A DNA stretch of 8,442 nucleotides from Campylobacter concisus (GCA_018375265.1 JAHADO010000046.1:1-8442), one strand, 5' to 3'. Numbered from the stretch's first letter, positions 1 to 7,881 are shown. Notes: generated by a model from the sequence alone, not told the origin. Numbers and translations are program-made.

Positions 1-52
1 CAAATAGCAAACTGCTTGCAAATCTTTGAGTAAGTCCCCTAACTTCTAACAT
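1..52 (-). CDS. ABC-type ATPase, N-terminal fragment (runs off left edge)
   Basis: Only the first 17 codons are visible, reading MLEVRGLTQRFASSLLF. The pattern of a short hydrophobic beta strand, then 'LTxRF' and 'LLF', is the usual opening of an ABC nucleotide-binding domain. It most resembles soluble ABC-F proteins, which begin with a similar LT-x-RF-x(4)-LF stretch. The Walker motifs lie outside the window, so the family rests on this short piece alone. The ATG start is supported by an AAGGA ribosome site at 59-63 on the minus strand, six bases upstream. The gene begins 60 bases after the DUF1287 gene on the same strand, so it could be the last member of the galU-pgi transcript or have its own promoter. 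A transporter ATPase is the alternative. Confidence 0.6.
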   Translation of the reverse strand, partial: MLEVRGLTQRFASSLLF

Positions 53-112
53 TATTTTTCCTTGAATTTATTTTTTGCGATTTTGCCTAAAATTTGATTA
101 AAAAGCCATTTG

Positions 113-658
113 CTACTTTAGCCTAAAATGCCCCGTGATCTTGTAGTTATAAAGTATGTTTTCTTCCTGCACGCCAGAGCCGATATTGTGGATGACAAGC
201 GGCGCTTGGCCTTCAAATTTATCTGAGATCACGCCGATGTGAGGTAGATTTCTTGGTAGCATCCATGTGACAATATCCCCTGGCAGAAATTTATCATCTC
301 TAACCTCAAAACCTTTTCTTTTTAGATAGGTAGCGATGTTTAAAACGCGCCTGTGATCGATGTTTTTATCAGCCTTTTTAAGTCCCCATTTTTTAGGATA
401 TCTTGCGAAATTTCTACTCATATCTTCAAAAATAAGCCTTTGCAGATCCATATCCTGATGACGTAGCGCCCTTACCACAACGTCGGTGCAAACGCCCTTT
501 TTGATATCCACGTCGCCCATTGGGTAAGCAAGCCTTTCATAGCTTGGATCATAACTTAGCGTCACGCCGATCTGCGACCTAGCGTCATTTACAAATTTAC
601 TCGCCGAAAAAGCAAAAATTTGCGTGGCAAAAAGAGCTAAAAGTAGAAAATTCTTCAT
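113..658 (-). CDS. Exported DUF1287 family protein (YijF-like)
   Basis: This 181-residue protein has a Sec signal peptide (residues 1-19, hydrophobic core LLLALFATQIFAF, likely cleavage after FSA) and is predicted to be periplasmic. The rest matches DUF1287 from end to end: YDPSYERLAYPMGDV near residues 36-50, GVCTDVVVRA at 55-64, DMDLQ at 69-73, NIDHRR at 99-104, GDIVTW at 127-132, PHIGVISD at 139-146 and the closing ITGHFR. Cys57 followed by His140 is consistent with an NlpC/P60-like cysteine hydrolase fold, but that activity is inference; the family has no firm biochemical role. The start ATG lies three bases after the pgi stop codon, so the gene is almost certainly translated from the galU-pgi message. 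Length is normal for the family and no lesion is visible. Confidence 0.88.
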   Translation of the reverse strand: MKNFLLLALFATQIFAFSASKFVNDARSQIGVTLSYDPSYERLAYPMGDVDIKKGVCTDVVVRALRHQDMDLQRLIFEDMSRNFARYPKKWGLKKADKNIDHRRVLNIATYLKRKGFEVRDDKFLPGDIVTWMLPRNLPHIGVISDKFEGQAPLVIHNIGSGVQEENILYNYKITGHFRLK

Positions 659-661
659 TTT

Positions 662-1882
662 CTACTTTAAAAGCATAGTTTTTAAGATGCGTTTTCCTAT
701 CTCAACGCCTGGTTGATCGTATGTGTTGATGCCTAGCATGATACCAGTGGCCGAGGTTAGTAGCTCATAGTAAAAAATGAGCCAGCCAGCATGAAACTCA
801 TCAAGCCTCTCAAGCGTGATAGTATCGACACTTATGCCCTCTTGCACCAGCGCCATAGCAGTCGCGTCGCACTGCAAATTTATAAGCTCATTTAGGCTTA
901 GACCCGCCACAAAATCGCACTCTTCAAGCCCTTTTAGGCTTAAATTTGGGATAGTCTTGTCGCTTGCGTGATCTTTTATCTTTATAAACGTCACGCTCTT
1001 ATCTTTTACGCCGTCCATGATAAGCTGCAAAAAGCTGTGCTGATCGCGGCTGCCGACAAGTCCAACTGGCGTAAGGCCGACCCTTTTATAGCCTCTTTTT
1101 TTACCAAGGCTCTCCGCCCAAAGCTGCACGTACCAGTCGTTAAATTCAAAAAATCTATCGCAATAGCTAAAAATGACATTTATGCTGGCATTTCTGCTAG
1201 TGGCGTAGTGGTAGGCTTTAGCGACTATGGAGCTATCTTTTTGCTCGATGTATTGCTTTTTGCAAGCAAGCGCGCCCTCCAAAAGTGCCTTTATATCGTA
1301 GCCACAGATACCAAGAGGCACAAGGCCGATCGCACTTAGCACGCTAAATCTCCCGCCAACGTTTTTTGGGATATTAAAAAATTTGATCCCATTTTCTTTG
1401 GCGAAATTTTCTAAATTTGTCCCAGGATCAGTTATGATGAGGAAATTTTTACCTAAATTTTGAGGCTTAAAGTCATCAAGCAAGCACTTAAAAATAGTGA
1501 TCGTCTCGATCGTGTTGCCTGATTTTGAGCTTATTACAAAAAGTGTCTCGTCAAAATTTAGCCCACTAAGCGTGCTTTTGTAGCTGCAAGGATCGACGTT
1601 ATCTAAAAATAAAAGCTCTCTTTTTATCCCCTTTGTGCCTTCAAGCATCGATTTTAACGCCTTTACGCCAAGACTGCTGCCACCAATGCCAACAAGTACT
1701 ACATTTTTGATATGAGCTAGCCCCTTTTCATACTCTTCGATCTCGCCAAGCAAATTTTGCCCAAGCACTGGCAAGTGGTAGTAGCCTATCTCGCCGCTTT
1801 CGTATTCGTCGTTTATGCGTTTGGCGTAAGAGTCGATGACCTCGCTGCTTGCAAAGTTAAATTTAAATGAAGTTTCTATCAT
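662..1882 (-). CDS. pgi: Glucose-6-phosphate isomerase
   Basis: Pgi interconverts glucose 6-phosphate and fructose 6-phosphate in the cytoplasm. In campylobacters, most of which lack a working 6-phosphofructokinase, it mainly serves gluconeogenesis and supply of sugars for surface glycans. The 406-residue protein is the short form typical of the group (E. coli has about 549). It has two SIS-type halves: GIGGSSLG at 65-72, the sugar-phosphate loop SSKSGNTIET at 118-127, GGRFS at 176-180, WAESLGKK with the catalytic glutamate at 257, QHSF with His282, and QPGVEIGK ending in Lys397, the usual catalytic lysine. Its ATG overlaps the galU stop codon by four bases (ATGA), so translation is probably coupled to galU; only a weak ribosome site (GAGCG) precedes it. 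The downstream DUF1287 gene follows after three bases. Confidence 0.97.
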   Translation of the reverse strand: MIETSFKFNFASSEVIDSYAKRINDEYESGEIGYYHLPVLGQNLLGEIEEYEKGLAHIKNVVLVGIGGSSLGVKALKSMLEGTKGIKRELLFLDNVDPCSYKSTLSGLNFDETLFVISSKSGNTIETITIFKCLLDDFKPQNLGKNFLIITDPGTNLENFAKENGIKFFNIPKNVGGRFSVLSAIGLVPLGICGYDIKALLEGALACKKQYIEQKDSSIVAKAYHYATSRNASINVIFSYCDRFFEFNDWYVQLWAESLGKKRGYKRVGLTPVGLVGSRDQHSFLQLIMDGVKDKSVTFIKIKDHASDKTIPNLSLKGLEECDFVAGLSLNELINLQCDATAMALVQEGISVDTITLERLDEFHAGWLIFYYELLTSATGIMLGINTYDQPGVEIGKRILKTMLLK

Positions 1883-2700
1883 TTACTGCGCTCGTAAAAG
1901 AAATTTGTAGCCTCGACAAAGCCATCGATGCTACCGCAGTCAAATCTCTTGCCCTTAAATTTATAAGCTAGCACCATGCCATCTTTTGCCTGCGTTTTTA
2001 GCGCGTCTGTGATCTGAATTTCGCCGTTTTTTCCTGGTTTTGTTCGCTCTAAGATATTAAAAATATCTGGCGTTAAGATGTAGCGCCCAATTATCGCTAA
2101 ATTTGTCGGAGCCTCGGCAGGATCAGGCTTTTCAACCATATCATCAACCATTATAAGATCATCTTCTATAAACCTACCACTTACGACGCCGTAAGATTTG
2201 GTCTGCTCTTTTGGCACCTCCATCACGGCAACAACGCTGCAGCGGTACTTTTCATAAATTTTAACCATCTGAGAAAGCACGCCCTCGCCGTTTTCATTTA
2301 TACATAGATCATCTGCCAAAATAACTCCAAATGCTTCATCTCGAACTAGCGTTTTACCCGTATAAATAGCGTGTCCAAGCCCTTTCATAGCATTTTGTCT
2401 AGTAAATGAAAACGTACATGAATTCATCAAATTTCTAACTTCGCTAAGCAGTGACTCTTTTTGGCTGCCTGCGATCTCTTTTTCTAGCTCGTAGCTGATG
2501 TCAAAATAGTCCTCAAGCGCCCTTTTTCCGCGTCCTGTGACAAAGGCCATATTATCCATGCCAGCCTCAAGCGCCTCATCAACGCCGTAGTGAATGAGCG
2601 GTTTTGTAAGGATCGGCAACATCTCTTTTGGGAGCGATTTTGTAGCTGGTAAAAATCTCGTTCCATATCCAGCCGCTGGAAATAGGCAAGTTTGTATCAT
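1879..2700 (-). CDS. galU: UTP--glucose-1-phosphate uridylyltransferase
   Basis: GalU makes UDP-glucose from UTP and glucose 1-phosphate, the precursor for UDP-galactose and for sugars of lipooligosaccharide and capsule. The 273-residue protein is of normal length. Visible motifs are the nucleotide-binding loop PAAGYGTRFLPATKS at 8-22 followed by PKEMLPI at 24-30, GLGHAI at 107-112, LADD at 128-131 (metal-binding aspartates), VEKP at 189-192, LAIIGRY at 201-207, GEIQITDAL at 226-234 and DCGS at 254-257. The ATG is well placed, with AAGGA at 2706-2710 (minus strand) five bases upstream. galU is the first gene of a minus-strand operon and shares its last four bases with the pgi start. The galU-pgi pairing is also known from C. 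jejuni. Nothing is missing or broken. Confidence 0.97.
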   Translation of the reverse strand: MIQTCLFPAAGYGTRFLPATKSLPKEMLPILTKPLIHYGVDEALEAGMDNMAFVTGRGKRALEDYFDISYELEKEIAGSQKESLLSEVRNLMNSCTFSFTRQNAMKGLGHAIYTGKTLVRDEAFGVILADDLCINENGEGVLSQMVKIYEKYRCSVVAVMEVPKEQTKSYGVVSGRFIEDDLIMVDDMVEKPDPAEAPTNLAIIGRYILTPDIFNILERTKPGKNGEIQITDALKTQAKDGMVLAYKFKGKRFDCGSIDGFVEATNFFYERSK

Positions 2701-2737
2701 TTTAGTCCTTCGTGAAAAATTGCAAAATTCTACTATC

Positions 2738-2760
2738 TTTTCCTTAATAATATAAATTTG
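2738..2760 (-). promoter_or_regulatory. Candidate galU operon promoter
   Basis: On the minus strand the bases at 2747-2752 read TATTAT, with an overlapping TATATT at 2749-2754. Both are acceptable sigma-70 -10 boxes for an epsilonproteobacterium, where no conserved -35 is expected. Transcription would begin near 2738-2740 and leave a leader of about 38 bases before galU, with the AAGGA ribosome site inside it. This is the only upstream gap of the galU-pgi-DUF1287 run. The region is very A+T rich, so chance matches are easy. Confidence 0.4.
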
Positions 2761-2791
2761 TCTGAATTTACAAGGCTTTAATTAGCAAATT

Positions 2792-2806
2792 GATAAGATT
2801 TTTAAA
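2792..2806 (+). promoter_or_regulatory. Candidate promoter for the YigZ-family gene
   Basis: GATAAGAT at 2792-2799 fits the campylobacter -10 pattern gnTAnaAT, with TAAGAT as the core. A start near 2806 would give a leader of about 20 bases. It faces away from the galU promoter within the same 126-base divergent gap. Runs of A and T follow it, so base composition alone could produce the match. Confidence 0.35.
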
Positions 2807-2826
2807 ATTTTTAAAAAAGAGCAAAT

Positions 2827-3462
2827 TTGCAGACGATTGATAGGATTTTCAAAGCCCAGCTTGATATAAAAAAGTCAAATTTCTTAGCATTTTTGTGCCC
2901 GATAAGCTCGTTTAAAAGCTTGCACGAACACCTAAAAGAGGAGCATTTTAAGGCTGTTCACGTAGTTTGGGCGACAAGGGAGTTAAACAAATACGGCCAA
3001 ATCGTTGAAAATCAAAGCGATGATGGCGAGCCAAAGGGCACTAGCGGCCAGCCAAGCCTAAACGCGCTAAGAGGAGCGGGGCTTATAAACGTTGGGGTCT
3101 TGATAGTTCGCTACTTTGGCGGGATAAAGCTTGGCACTGGAGGGCTTGTTAGAGCCTACTCAGGGGCTGTAAATGAAGCTATAAATGAAGCCATAAAAGA
3201 TGGTGGCGTGATGAAATTTGAGATAAAAGATGAGGTTAAATTTTTTACACCATTTGCGCTGATGAGCCGCTTTGAGCACTATTTTGCCACTAAAAATTTA
3301 AGCGAGTTTGAAAGAGAATTTAATGATCTTGGAGCGATTTGGAGCGTAAATTTAAACGAAGCCGAGTTTGCTGAGCTATTTAAATTTTGTAAAGAATTTG
3401 AAGCAAGCGAGTTTAAATTTCTAGCCTTGCCACTTGGCAGCAAAGCGCTGTTTATTTATTAA
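2827..3462 (+). CDS. YigZ/IMPACT family protein (UPF0029)
   Basis: The 211-residue protein matches the YigZ/IMPACT family from end to end. The N-terminal domain has the hallmark SDDGEPKGTSGQP at 64-76 and VRYFGGIKLGTGGLVRAY at 94-111; the C-terminal part (about 130-211) is the smaller ferredoxin-like domain of bacterial members. The role is uncertain: eukaryotic IMPACT acts on Gcn2 signalling, while bacterial homologues are only suspected to bind nucleic acid or ribosomes. Translation must begin at TTG (2827-2829): an in-frame TAA lies at 2812-2814, no ATG or GTG occurs between, and the family's conserved N-terminus (TIDRIFKAQLDIKKSNF) begins directly after. The ribosome site is weak (AGAG at 2818-2821). 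The gene is divergent from galU and lies 36 bases upstream of lgt. Confidence 0.9.
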   Translation: MQTIDRIFKAQLDIKKSNFLAFLCPISSFKSLHEHLKEEHFKAVHVVWATRELNKYGQIVENQSDDGEPKGTSGQPSLNALRGAGLINVGVLIVRYFGGIKLGTGGLVRAYSGAVNEAINEAIKDGGVMKFEIKDEVKFFTPFALMSRFEHYFATKNLSEFEREFNDLGAIWSVNLNEAEFAELFKFCKEFEASEFKFLALPLGSKALFIY

Positions 3463-3463
3463 T

Positions 3464-3478
3464 TGTAAAATCGCACAA
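3464..3478 (+). promoter_or_regulatory. Possible lgt promoter
   Basis: TGTAAAAT at 3464-3471 gives a TAAAAT -10 core with TG just upstream, starting one base after the stop codon of the preceding gene. A start near 3478 would leave about 20 bases of leader. The 36-base gap also allows simple read-through from the upstream gene, so lgt may have both sources. The match is short and in A+T-rich sequence. Confidence 0.25.
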
Positions 3479-3498
3479 ATTTAAAAAGAAAGTAAAAA

Positions 3499-4314
3499 AT
3501 GGAAATTTGGAACGACATTTATAACCACTTTAACCCAGTCGCTTTTAGCCTCTTTGGCTTTAGCGTGCACTGGTATGGGCTTATGTATATTTTAGCCCTT
3601 GTTTTAGCACTTGCCATGGCAAAGTATCTCGTTAAAAAAGATGATATCCCTATCTCAAATCAACTTTTAGACAACTACTTTTTTTGGGTAGAGATAGGTG
3701 TTATTTTAGGCGCTAGGCTTGGCTGGGTTTTAGTTTATTCTGGCGAAGTGGGATATTATCTAACGCAGCCTTGGCAAATTTTTAATCCAATCCACAACGG
3801 CGAGTTTATAGGAATTCGCGGCATGAGCTATCACGGCGCTGTGGTTGGCTTTTTGTTAGCGACAGTTTTATTTTGCAAAAGATATAAGCAAAACGCTTGG
3901 CAGTTGCTTGATCTGTGCGCCATCTGCATACCTTTTGGCTACACCTTTGGCAGGATAGGAAATTTCTTAAATCAAGAGCTTTTTGGCAGGGTTACAGACG
4001 TGCCTTGGGCGATAAACGTCTTTGGTCAGCCAAGACATCCAAGCCAGCTTTACGAGGCATTCTTAGAAGGTTTAGTTATTTTTGTCATTTTATTTTTATA
4101 TAGAAAATATAAGAAATTTAATGGCGAGCTCATAGCACTTTACGCCATTTTATACACATTTGCAAGATTTATTTGTGAATTTTACAGAGAGCCTGATTCT
4201 GGACTTGGATTTATTATTTTTGGTCTATCAATGGGGCAAATTTTATCACTTATTATGTGTGGGTTCGGAATTTTTGTCTATATTAAACTCTATAAGAGTT
4301 TTACGAAAATTTAA
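3499..4314 (+). CDS. lgt: Prolipoprotein diacylglyceryl transferase
   Basis: Lgt moves a diacylglyceryl group from phosphatidylglycerol to the lipobox cysteine of prolipoproteins, the first step of lipoprotein maturation, in the inner membrane. The 271-residue protein is of usual length. It has several hydrophobic helices (roughly 15-40, 60-80, 108-126, 136-150, 188-203, 211-228, 237-262). The diagnostic motifs are intact: GMSYHGA at 108-114 with His112, [14 protein letters not shown] at 151-164 with Arg152, Asn155, Asn158 and Glu160, RHPSQLYEA at 179-187, and the late [11 protein letters not shown] at 223-233. The ATG follows a weak purine-rich site (AAAGAAAG). It sits on the plus strand between the YigZ-family gene and frdC; I see no functional link to either beyond being housekeeping genes. 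Confidence 0.97.
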   Translation: MEIWNDIYNHFNPVAFSLFGFSVHWYGLMYILALVLALAMAKYLVKKDDIPISNQLLDNYFFWVEIGVILGARLGWVLVYSGEVGYYLTQPWQIFNPIHNGEFIGIRGMSYHGAVVGFLLATVLFCKRYKQNAWQLLDLCAICIPFGYTFGRIGNFLNQELFGRVTDVPWAINVFGQPRHPSQLYEAFLEGLVIFVILFLYRKYKKFNGELIALYAILYTFARFICEFYREPDSGLGFIIFGLSMGQILSLIMCGFGIFVYIKLYKSFTKI

Positions 4315-4351
4315 TGTCAATATTTAAAATTTATTAAAGTAAAGTTCTGAT

Positions 4352-4382
4352 AACATTAGCTTTATCAATTAATGCTAATGTT
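4352..4382. repeat. Inverted repeat between lgt and frdC
   Basis: AACATTAGC at 4352-4360 and GCTAATGTT at 4374-4382 are perfect 9-base inverted arms. After one T/T mismatch, three further pairs (TTA/TAA) can form inside, leaving a five-base loop. The structure begins 38 bases after the lgt stop and ends 51 bases before the frdC start. As RNA it could end lgt transcription, but only TTTAAATT follows, so the U-tract is poor. As DNA it is a plausible operator for frdCAB. The sequence does not decide between these. Confidence 0.6.
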
Positions 4383-4433
4383 TAAATTAGTATTAAGAAA
4401 TGATAACTTATTTCAAATTTCTTAGGAGGGCTC
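4383..4433 (+). promoter_or_regulatory. frdC leader with strong ribosome site; promoter not pinned down
   Basis: AGGAGGG at 4424-4430 is the best ribosome site in the window, three bases before the frdC ATG, which suits a highly expressed respiratory operon. Candidate -10 boxes upstream are TATTAA at 4391-4396 and the weaker GATAACTT at 4402-4409. If the first is used, transcription starts near 4403 and the inverted repeat at 4352-4382 is centred about 36 bases upstream, in a regulator-binding position. No site for a named regulator is clear. Confidence 0.45.
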
Positions 4434-5132
4434 ATGACCGGGCTTATAGAAGGTTTTTTGGGGAAACGGTCGGACGGCAAAAAAAGCCGCACTCCAGCCG
4501 CTTGGGATAGATGGCAAAGTATTACAGGATTTATTCTAGCCTGTTTCATATTGTGCCATATGGTTTTTACTTCTACTATACTACTTGGCAAAGACGCATT
4601 TAACGCTGTCGTAGGATTTGCAGAGGCTAAATTTTTATTTGGCGAGGCTACTTGGTGGATCACAAATGTTATAGCTGCTGTTATCTTTGTAGTTTTTGTT
4701 ACTCACGCCTTCTTGGCCATGAGAAAATTTCCTGCAAATTACAGACAATATCTAATGTTTAGAGGCCATAAAGACCGCATGAAGCACCTTGATACCACAC
4801 TTTGGTGGTTCCAGTTTTTAACAGGCTTTGCTCTATTTTTTGCAGCAAGCGCCCACCTTATAGATATTATCTTTGGCGGACACATCACTGCTGACAAGTC
4901 AGCACTTGCTTTTCACAAACTAGAAATTTTCTACTTCGCACTACTTGTTTTCATGGTCGTTCACGCTAGCGTTGGCATGTACCGCTTATATGTCAAATGG
5001 GTAAGCATTGATGGCGTAAATAAACACGAAATGTTTGCCAAAAGAAACAAGGCAAAGACAGTTGTATTTGTCATTTATGGCATACTTGCTGTGATCGCAC
5101 TAATCGCCGATTTCGTGTGGATCAGCCATTAA
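4434..5132 (+). CDS. frdC: Fumarate reductase di-haem cytochrome b subunit
   Basis: FrdC anchors fumarate reductase in the inner membrane, oxidises menaquinol and passes electrons through two b haems to FrdB. The 232-residue protein has five helices (about 28-51, 73-97, 122-147, 162-190, 209-230). Against the Wolinella succinogenes protein (256 aa), all four haem ligands are present: His42, His91, His141 and His177 for His44, 93, 143 and 182. Glu64 stands for the menaquinol-site Glu66, and RKFPANYRQY (97-106) for RKFPINYRQY. Two differences stand out. The residue two before the last haem histidine is Val175 where Wolinella and Helicobacter have Glu180. The stretch between the third and fourth haem histidines is three residues shorter, and the C-terminal tail is nearly absent. 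It is first in frdCAB, 14 bases before frdA. Confidence 0.96.
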   Translation: MTGLIEGFLGKRSDGKKSRTPAAWDRWQSITGFILACFILCHMVFTSTILLGKDAFNAVVGFAEAKFLFGEATWWITNVIAAVIFVVFVTHAFLAMRKFPANYRQYLMFRGHKDRMKHLDTTLWWFQFLTGFALFFAASAHLIDIIFGGHITADKSALAFHKLEIFYFALLVFMVVHASVGMYRLYVKWVSIDGVNKHEMFAKRNKAKTVVFVIYGILAVIALIADFVWISH

Positions 5133-5146
5133 AAAGGAGCTAGAAG

Positions 5147-7165
5147 ATGAATGTAAAATATTATGACGCATTGGTAATTGGTGGCGGTCTAGCTGGTCTT
5201 AGAGCTGCTGTGGCTGCTGGAGAAAAGGGCTTAAGCACCGTAGTTTTGAGCCTCATCCCTGTAAAACGCTCTCACTCTGCTGCTGCACAAGGCGGCATGC
5301 AAGCAAGCCTTGGTAACTCTAAAATGAGTGAAGGCGATAACGAAGATGTACACTTTGCTGATACAGTAAAAGGTAGCGACTGGGGTTGCGACCAGCAAGT
5401 TGCACGTATGTTTTGTCAAACTGCTCCAAAAGCTATCCGTGAGCTTGCAGCTTGGGGCGTGCCTTGGACTAGGATCACAAAAGGCGAAAGAAGCGCTATC
5501 ATCAACGCTCAAAAGACAACTATCGTTGAAAAAGAAGAGGTTCACGGACTTATCCACTCACGTGACTTTGGTGGTACAAAAAAATGGAGAACCTGCTATA
5601 CAGCTGATGCAACTGGTCACACCATGCTTTTTGCTGTTGCAAACGAAGCGCTTAAACATAATGTAGAAATTCACGACCGCAAAGAGGCGATCGCTTTAAT
5701 ACATCAAAACAATCGCTGTTACGGCGCGATCGTTCGTGACCTTGTAAATGGTGAGATCACAGCTTATGTTTCAAAAGGCACACTTATAGCAACTGGCGGT
5801 TATGGTAGAGTTTATAAACACACTACAAACGCTGTTGTTTGCGAAGGTATCGGCGCTGCGATCGCACTTGAGACTGGCGTAGCTCAGCTTGGTAACATGG
5901 AAGCTGTTCAGTTTCACCCAACTCCGATCGTCCCATCTGGCATTCTTTTAACAGAAGGCTGCCGTGGTGATGGCGGAATTTTACGTGATGTTGATGGATA
6001 CCGCTTTATGCCTGATTATGAACCAGAGAAAAAAGAGCTAGCTAGTCGTGACGTCGTTAGCCGCCGTATCATGGAGCACATCCGCTCAGGCAAAGGTGTG
6101 CCTAGCCCTTATGGCTATCACGTTTGGCTTGATATCTCTATCCTCGGACGCGAGCACATTGAGAAAAATTTACGTGACGTTCAAGAAATTTGCGAAATTT
6201 TTAACGGCATCGATCCTGCTGACACTGAAGTATATACTGACGAGACAGGACATCAGCGTGGCAAAGGCTGGGCGCCGATCCTACCTATGCAGCACTACTC
6301 AATGGGCGGCATCAAGACAAAACCAACTGGCGAGAGCCCAACACTAGCTGGTCTATTTAGTGCTGGCGAGGCTGCTTGCTGGGATATGCACGGCTTTAAC
6401 CGCCTTGGTGGTAACTCAGTTTCTGAGACAGTTGTCGCTGGTATGATCGTTGGTGATTATTTTGCAGATTATTGCGCTAGCCACGAGATCGAGATAAACA
6501 CAGTTGATATCGAGAAATTTGTTAAAAAACAAGAAGATTATTTAAATAGCCTCGTCACAAAAGAGGGTAAATTTAACGTCTTTGACATCAAAAACAAGAT
6601 GAAAGAGGTAATGTGGGAGCACGTTGCGATATTTAGAACAGGCAAAGGCCTAGAGCTTGCTGTTAAAGAGCTTGAAGCACTCTATAAAGAGTCACTTGAT
6701 GTAAAAGTAAGCAACAAAGCACTATTTGGCAACCCAGAGCTTGAAGAGGCTTACCGCGTGCCAAAGATGCTAAAACTAGCACTTTGTATCGCAAAAGGTG
6801 CGCTTGATAGAACAGAGAGCCGTGGCGCTCACTGCCGTGAAGACTATCCAAAGAGAGATGACCTTAACTGGCTAAACAGAACGCTTACAAGCTGGAAAGA
6901 AGGCGACACTATGCCAACTATCACTTATGAGCCACTTGATATCATGAAGATGGAGATGCCACCAGCATTTAGAGGTTATGGTGCAAAAGGAAATATCATC
7001 GAGCATCCAAACAGCGCTATCCGCCAAAAAGAGGTCGATGAAATTCGCGAGAAAATGCAAGCAGAAGGCAAGAGCAGACAAGAAATTCAAGAGGCTTTGA
7101 TGCACTATGACCTTCAACCAAAATATAAAGCACCAAATGAAAGAGCAGGTATAGGAAATGAGTAG
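5147..7165 (+). CDS. frdA: Fumarate reductase flavoprotein subunit
   Basis: FrdA is the catalytic subunit, reducing fumarate to succinate on the cytoplasmic face. The 672-residue protein opens with the FAD fold [10 protein letters not shown] (12-21), followed by [13 protein letters not shown] with His43, the covalent FAD attachment residue. The active-site set is complete: HPTP with His257, LLTEG with Thr269 and Glu270, ASRDVVSRR with Arg301, MQHYSMGG with His383 and HGFNRLGG with Arg419. The first ones carry the same numbers as in Wolinella FrdA (656 aa); the last two correspond to its His369 and Arg404, so there is extra sequence between 301 and 383. The ATG follows AAGGAG at 5136-5141. The last eight bases overlap frdB. 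Soluble-type or succinate dehydrogenase use cannot be excluded by sequence, but the FrdC type and gene order favour fumarate reductase. Confidence 0.98.
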   Translation: MNVKYYDALVIGGGLAGLRAAVAAGEKGLSTVVLSLIPVKRSHSAAAQGGMQASLGNSKMSEGDNEDVHFADTVKGSDWGCDQQVARMFCQTAPKAIRELAAWGVPWTRITKGERSAIINAQKTTIVEKEEVHGLIHSRDFGGTKKWRTCYTADATGHTMLFAVANEALKHNVEIHDRKEAIALIHQNNRCYGAIVRDLVNGEITAYVSKGTLIATGGYGRVYKHTTNAVVCEGIGAAIALETGVAQLGNMEAVQFHPTPIVPSGILLTEGCRGDGGILRDVDGYRFMPDYEPEKKELASRDVVSRRIMEHIRSGKGVPSPYGYHVWLDISILGREHIEKNLRDVQEICEIFNGIDPADTEVYTDETGHQRGKGWAPILPMQHYSMGGIKTKPTGESPTLAGLFSAGEAACWDMHGFNRLGGNSVSETVVAGMIVGDYFADYCASHEIEINTVDIEKFVKKQEDYLNSLVTKEGKFNVFDIKNKMKEVMWEHVAIFRTGKGLELAVKELEALYKESLDVKVSNKALFGNPELEEAYRVPKMLKLALCIAKGALDRTESRGAHCREDYPKRDDLNWLNRTLTSWKEGDTMPTITYEPLDIMKMEMPPAFRGYGAKGNIIEHPNSAIRQKEVDEIREKMQAEGKSRQEIQEALMHYDLQPKYKAPNERAGIGNE

Positions 7166-7877
7166 AAAAATAACCATAAAAGCTTTTAAATACAATCCTT
7201 TAAGCAAAGTTTCAAAGCCTCATTTTGCGACTTATGAGCTTGAAGAGACTGATGGTATGACGCTATTTATCGCGTTAAATCAAATTCGTGAGAAATTTGA
7301 TCCAGATCTTAGCTTTGACTTTGTTTGTCGTGCGGGAATTTGCGGAAGTTGTGGCATGCTAGTAAATGGCAAACCAAGCCTAGCTTGCAGAACCCTAACA
7401 AAAGACTTTGAAAGCGGTGTCATCGAGCTTATGCCTTTGCCAGTCTTTAAACTACTAAAAGATCTAAGCGTAGATACTGGCAACTGGATGAACGCTATGA
7501 GTAAGCGTGTCGAGAGCTGGATACACACAGATCATGAGACAGATATCTCTAAGCTTGAAGAGAAAGTTGAGCCAGAAGTCGCTCAAGAAGTTTTCGAGCT
7601 TGATCGCTGTATAGAGTGCGGAATTTGCGTCGCATCTTGCGGAACAGCTATCATGAGGCCTGATTTCATCGGCGCTGTTGGTCTAAACAGGGTTGCTAGA
7701 TTTAAGATAGACGCGCTTGATAAGAGAACTGATGAGGACTTTTACGAGCTAATAGGCGATGATGATGGTGTATTTGGTTGTATGACTTTGCTTGGCTGCG
7801 AAGACAACTGCCCAAAACACTTACCACTTCAAAGCCGCATAGCTTATATGCGTAGAAAAATGGCTGCTATAAAGTAG
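7158..7877 (+). CDS. frdB: Fumarate reductase iron-sulfur subunit
   Basis: FrdB carries electrons from the FrdC haems to the FAD of FrdA through three iron-sulfur clusters. All eleven ligand cysteines are present at the same numbers as in the 239-residue Wolinella protein. The [2Fe-2S] set is Cys57, 62, 65 and 77 in [12 protein letters not shown] and ACRT. The [4Fe-4S] set is Cys151, 154 and 157 in CIECGIC plus Cys218 in NCPKH. The [3Fe-4S] set is Cys161, 208 and 214. The N-terminal half (to about 105) is the plant-ferredoxin-like domain and the C-terminal half the bacterial ferredoxin-like one. Its ATG lies inside the end of frdA (ATGAGTAG, eight-base overlap), with AGGAA just upstream, so translation is probably coupled. 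A GC-rich hairpin follows four bases after the stop. Confidence 0.98.
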   Translation: MSRKITIKAFKYNPLSKVSKPHFATYELEETDGMTLFIALNQIREKFDPDLSFDFVCRAGICGSCGMLVNGKPSLACRTLTKDFESGVIELMPLPVFKLLKDLSVDTGNWMNAMSKRVESWIHTDHETDISKLEEKVEPEVAQEVFELDRCIECGICVASCGTAIMRPDFIGAVGLNRVARFKIDALDKRTDEDFYELIGDDDGVFGCMTLLGCEDNCPKHLPLQSRIAYMRRKMAAIK

Positions 7878-7881
7878 CAAA

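Noticed and set aside
968..1339. Plus-strand open frame of 123 codons opposite pgi
   Set aside because: It lies fully within pgi on the other strand, has no recognisable domain and no good ribosome site. Every Pgi motif is intact in the opposing frame.
4382..4663. Minus-strand open frame over the frdC start and its leader
   Set aside because: It overlaps the FrdC N-terminus and the strong ribosome site, and shows no family resemblance.
6872..7207. Minus-strand open frame across the frdA-frdB junction
   Set aside because: It is antisense to two clear conserved genes, and its hydrophobic, Trp/Cys-rich translation is what antisense of charged coding sequence produces.
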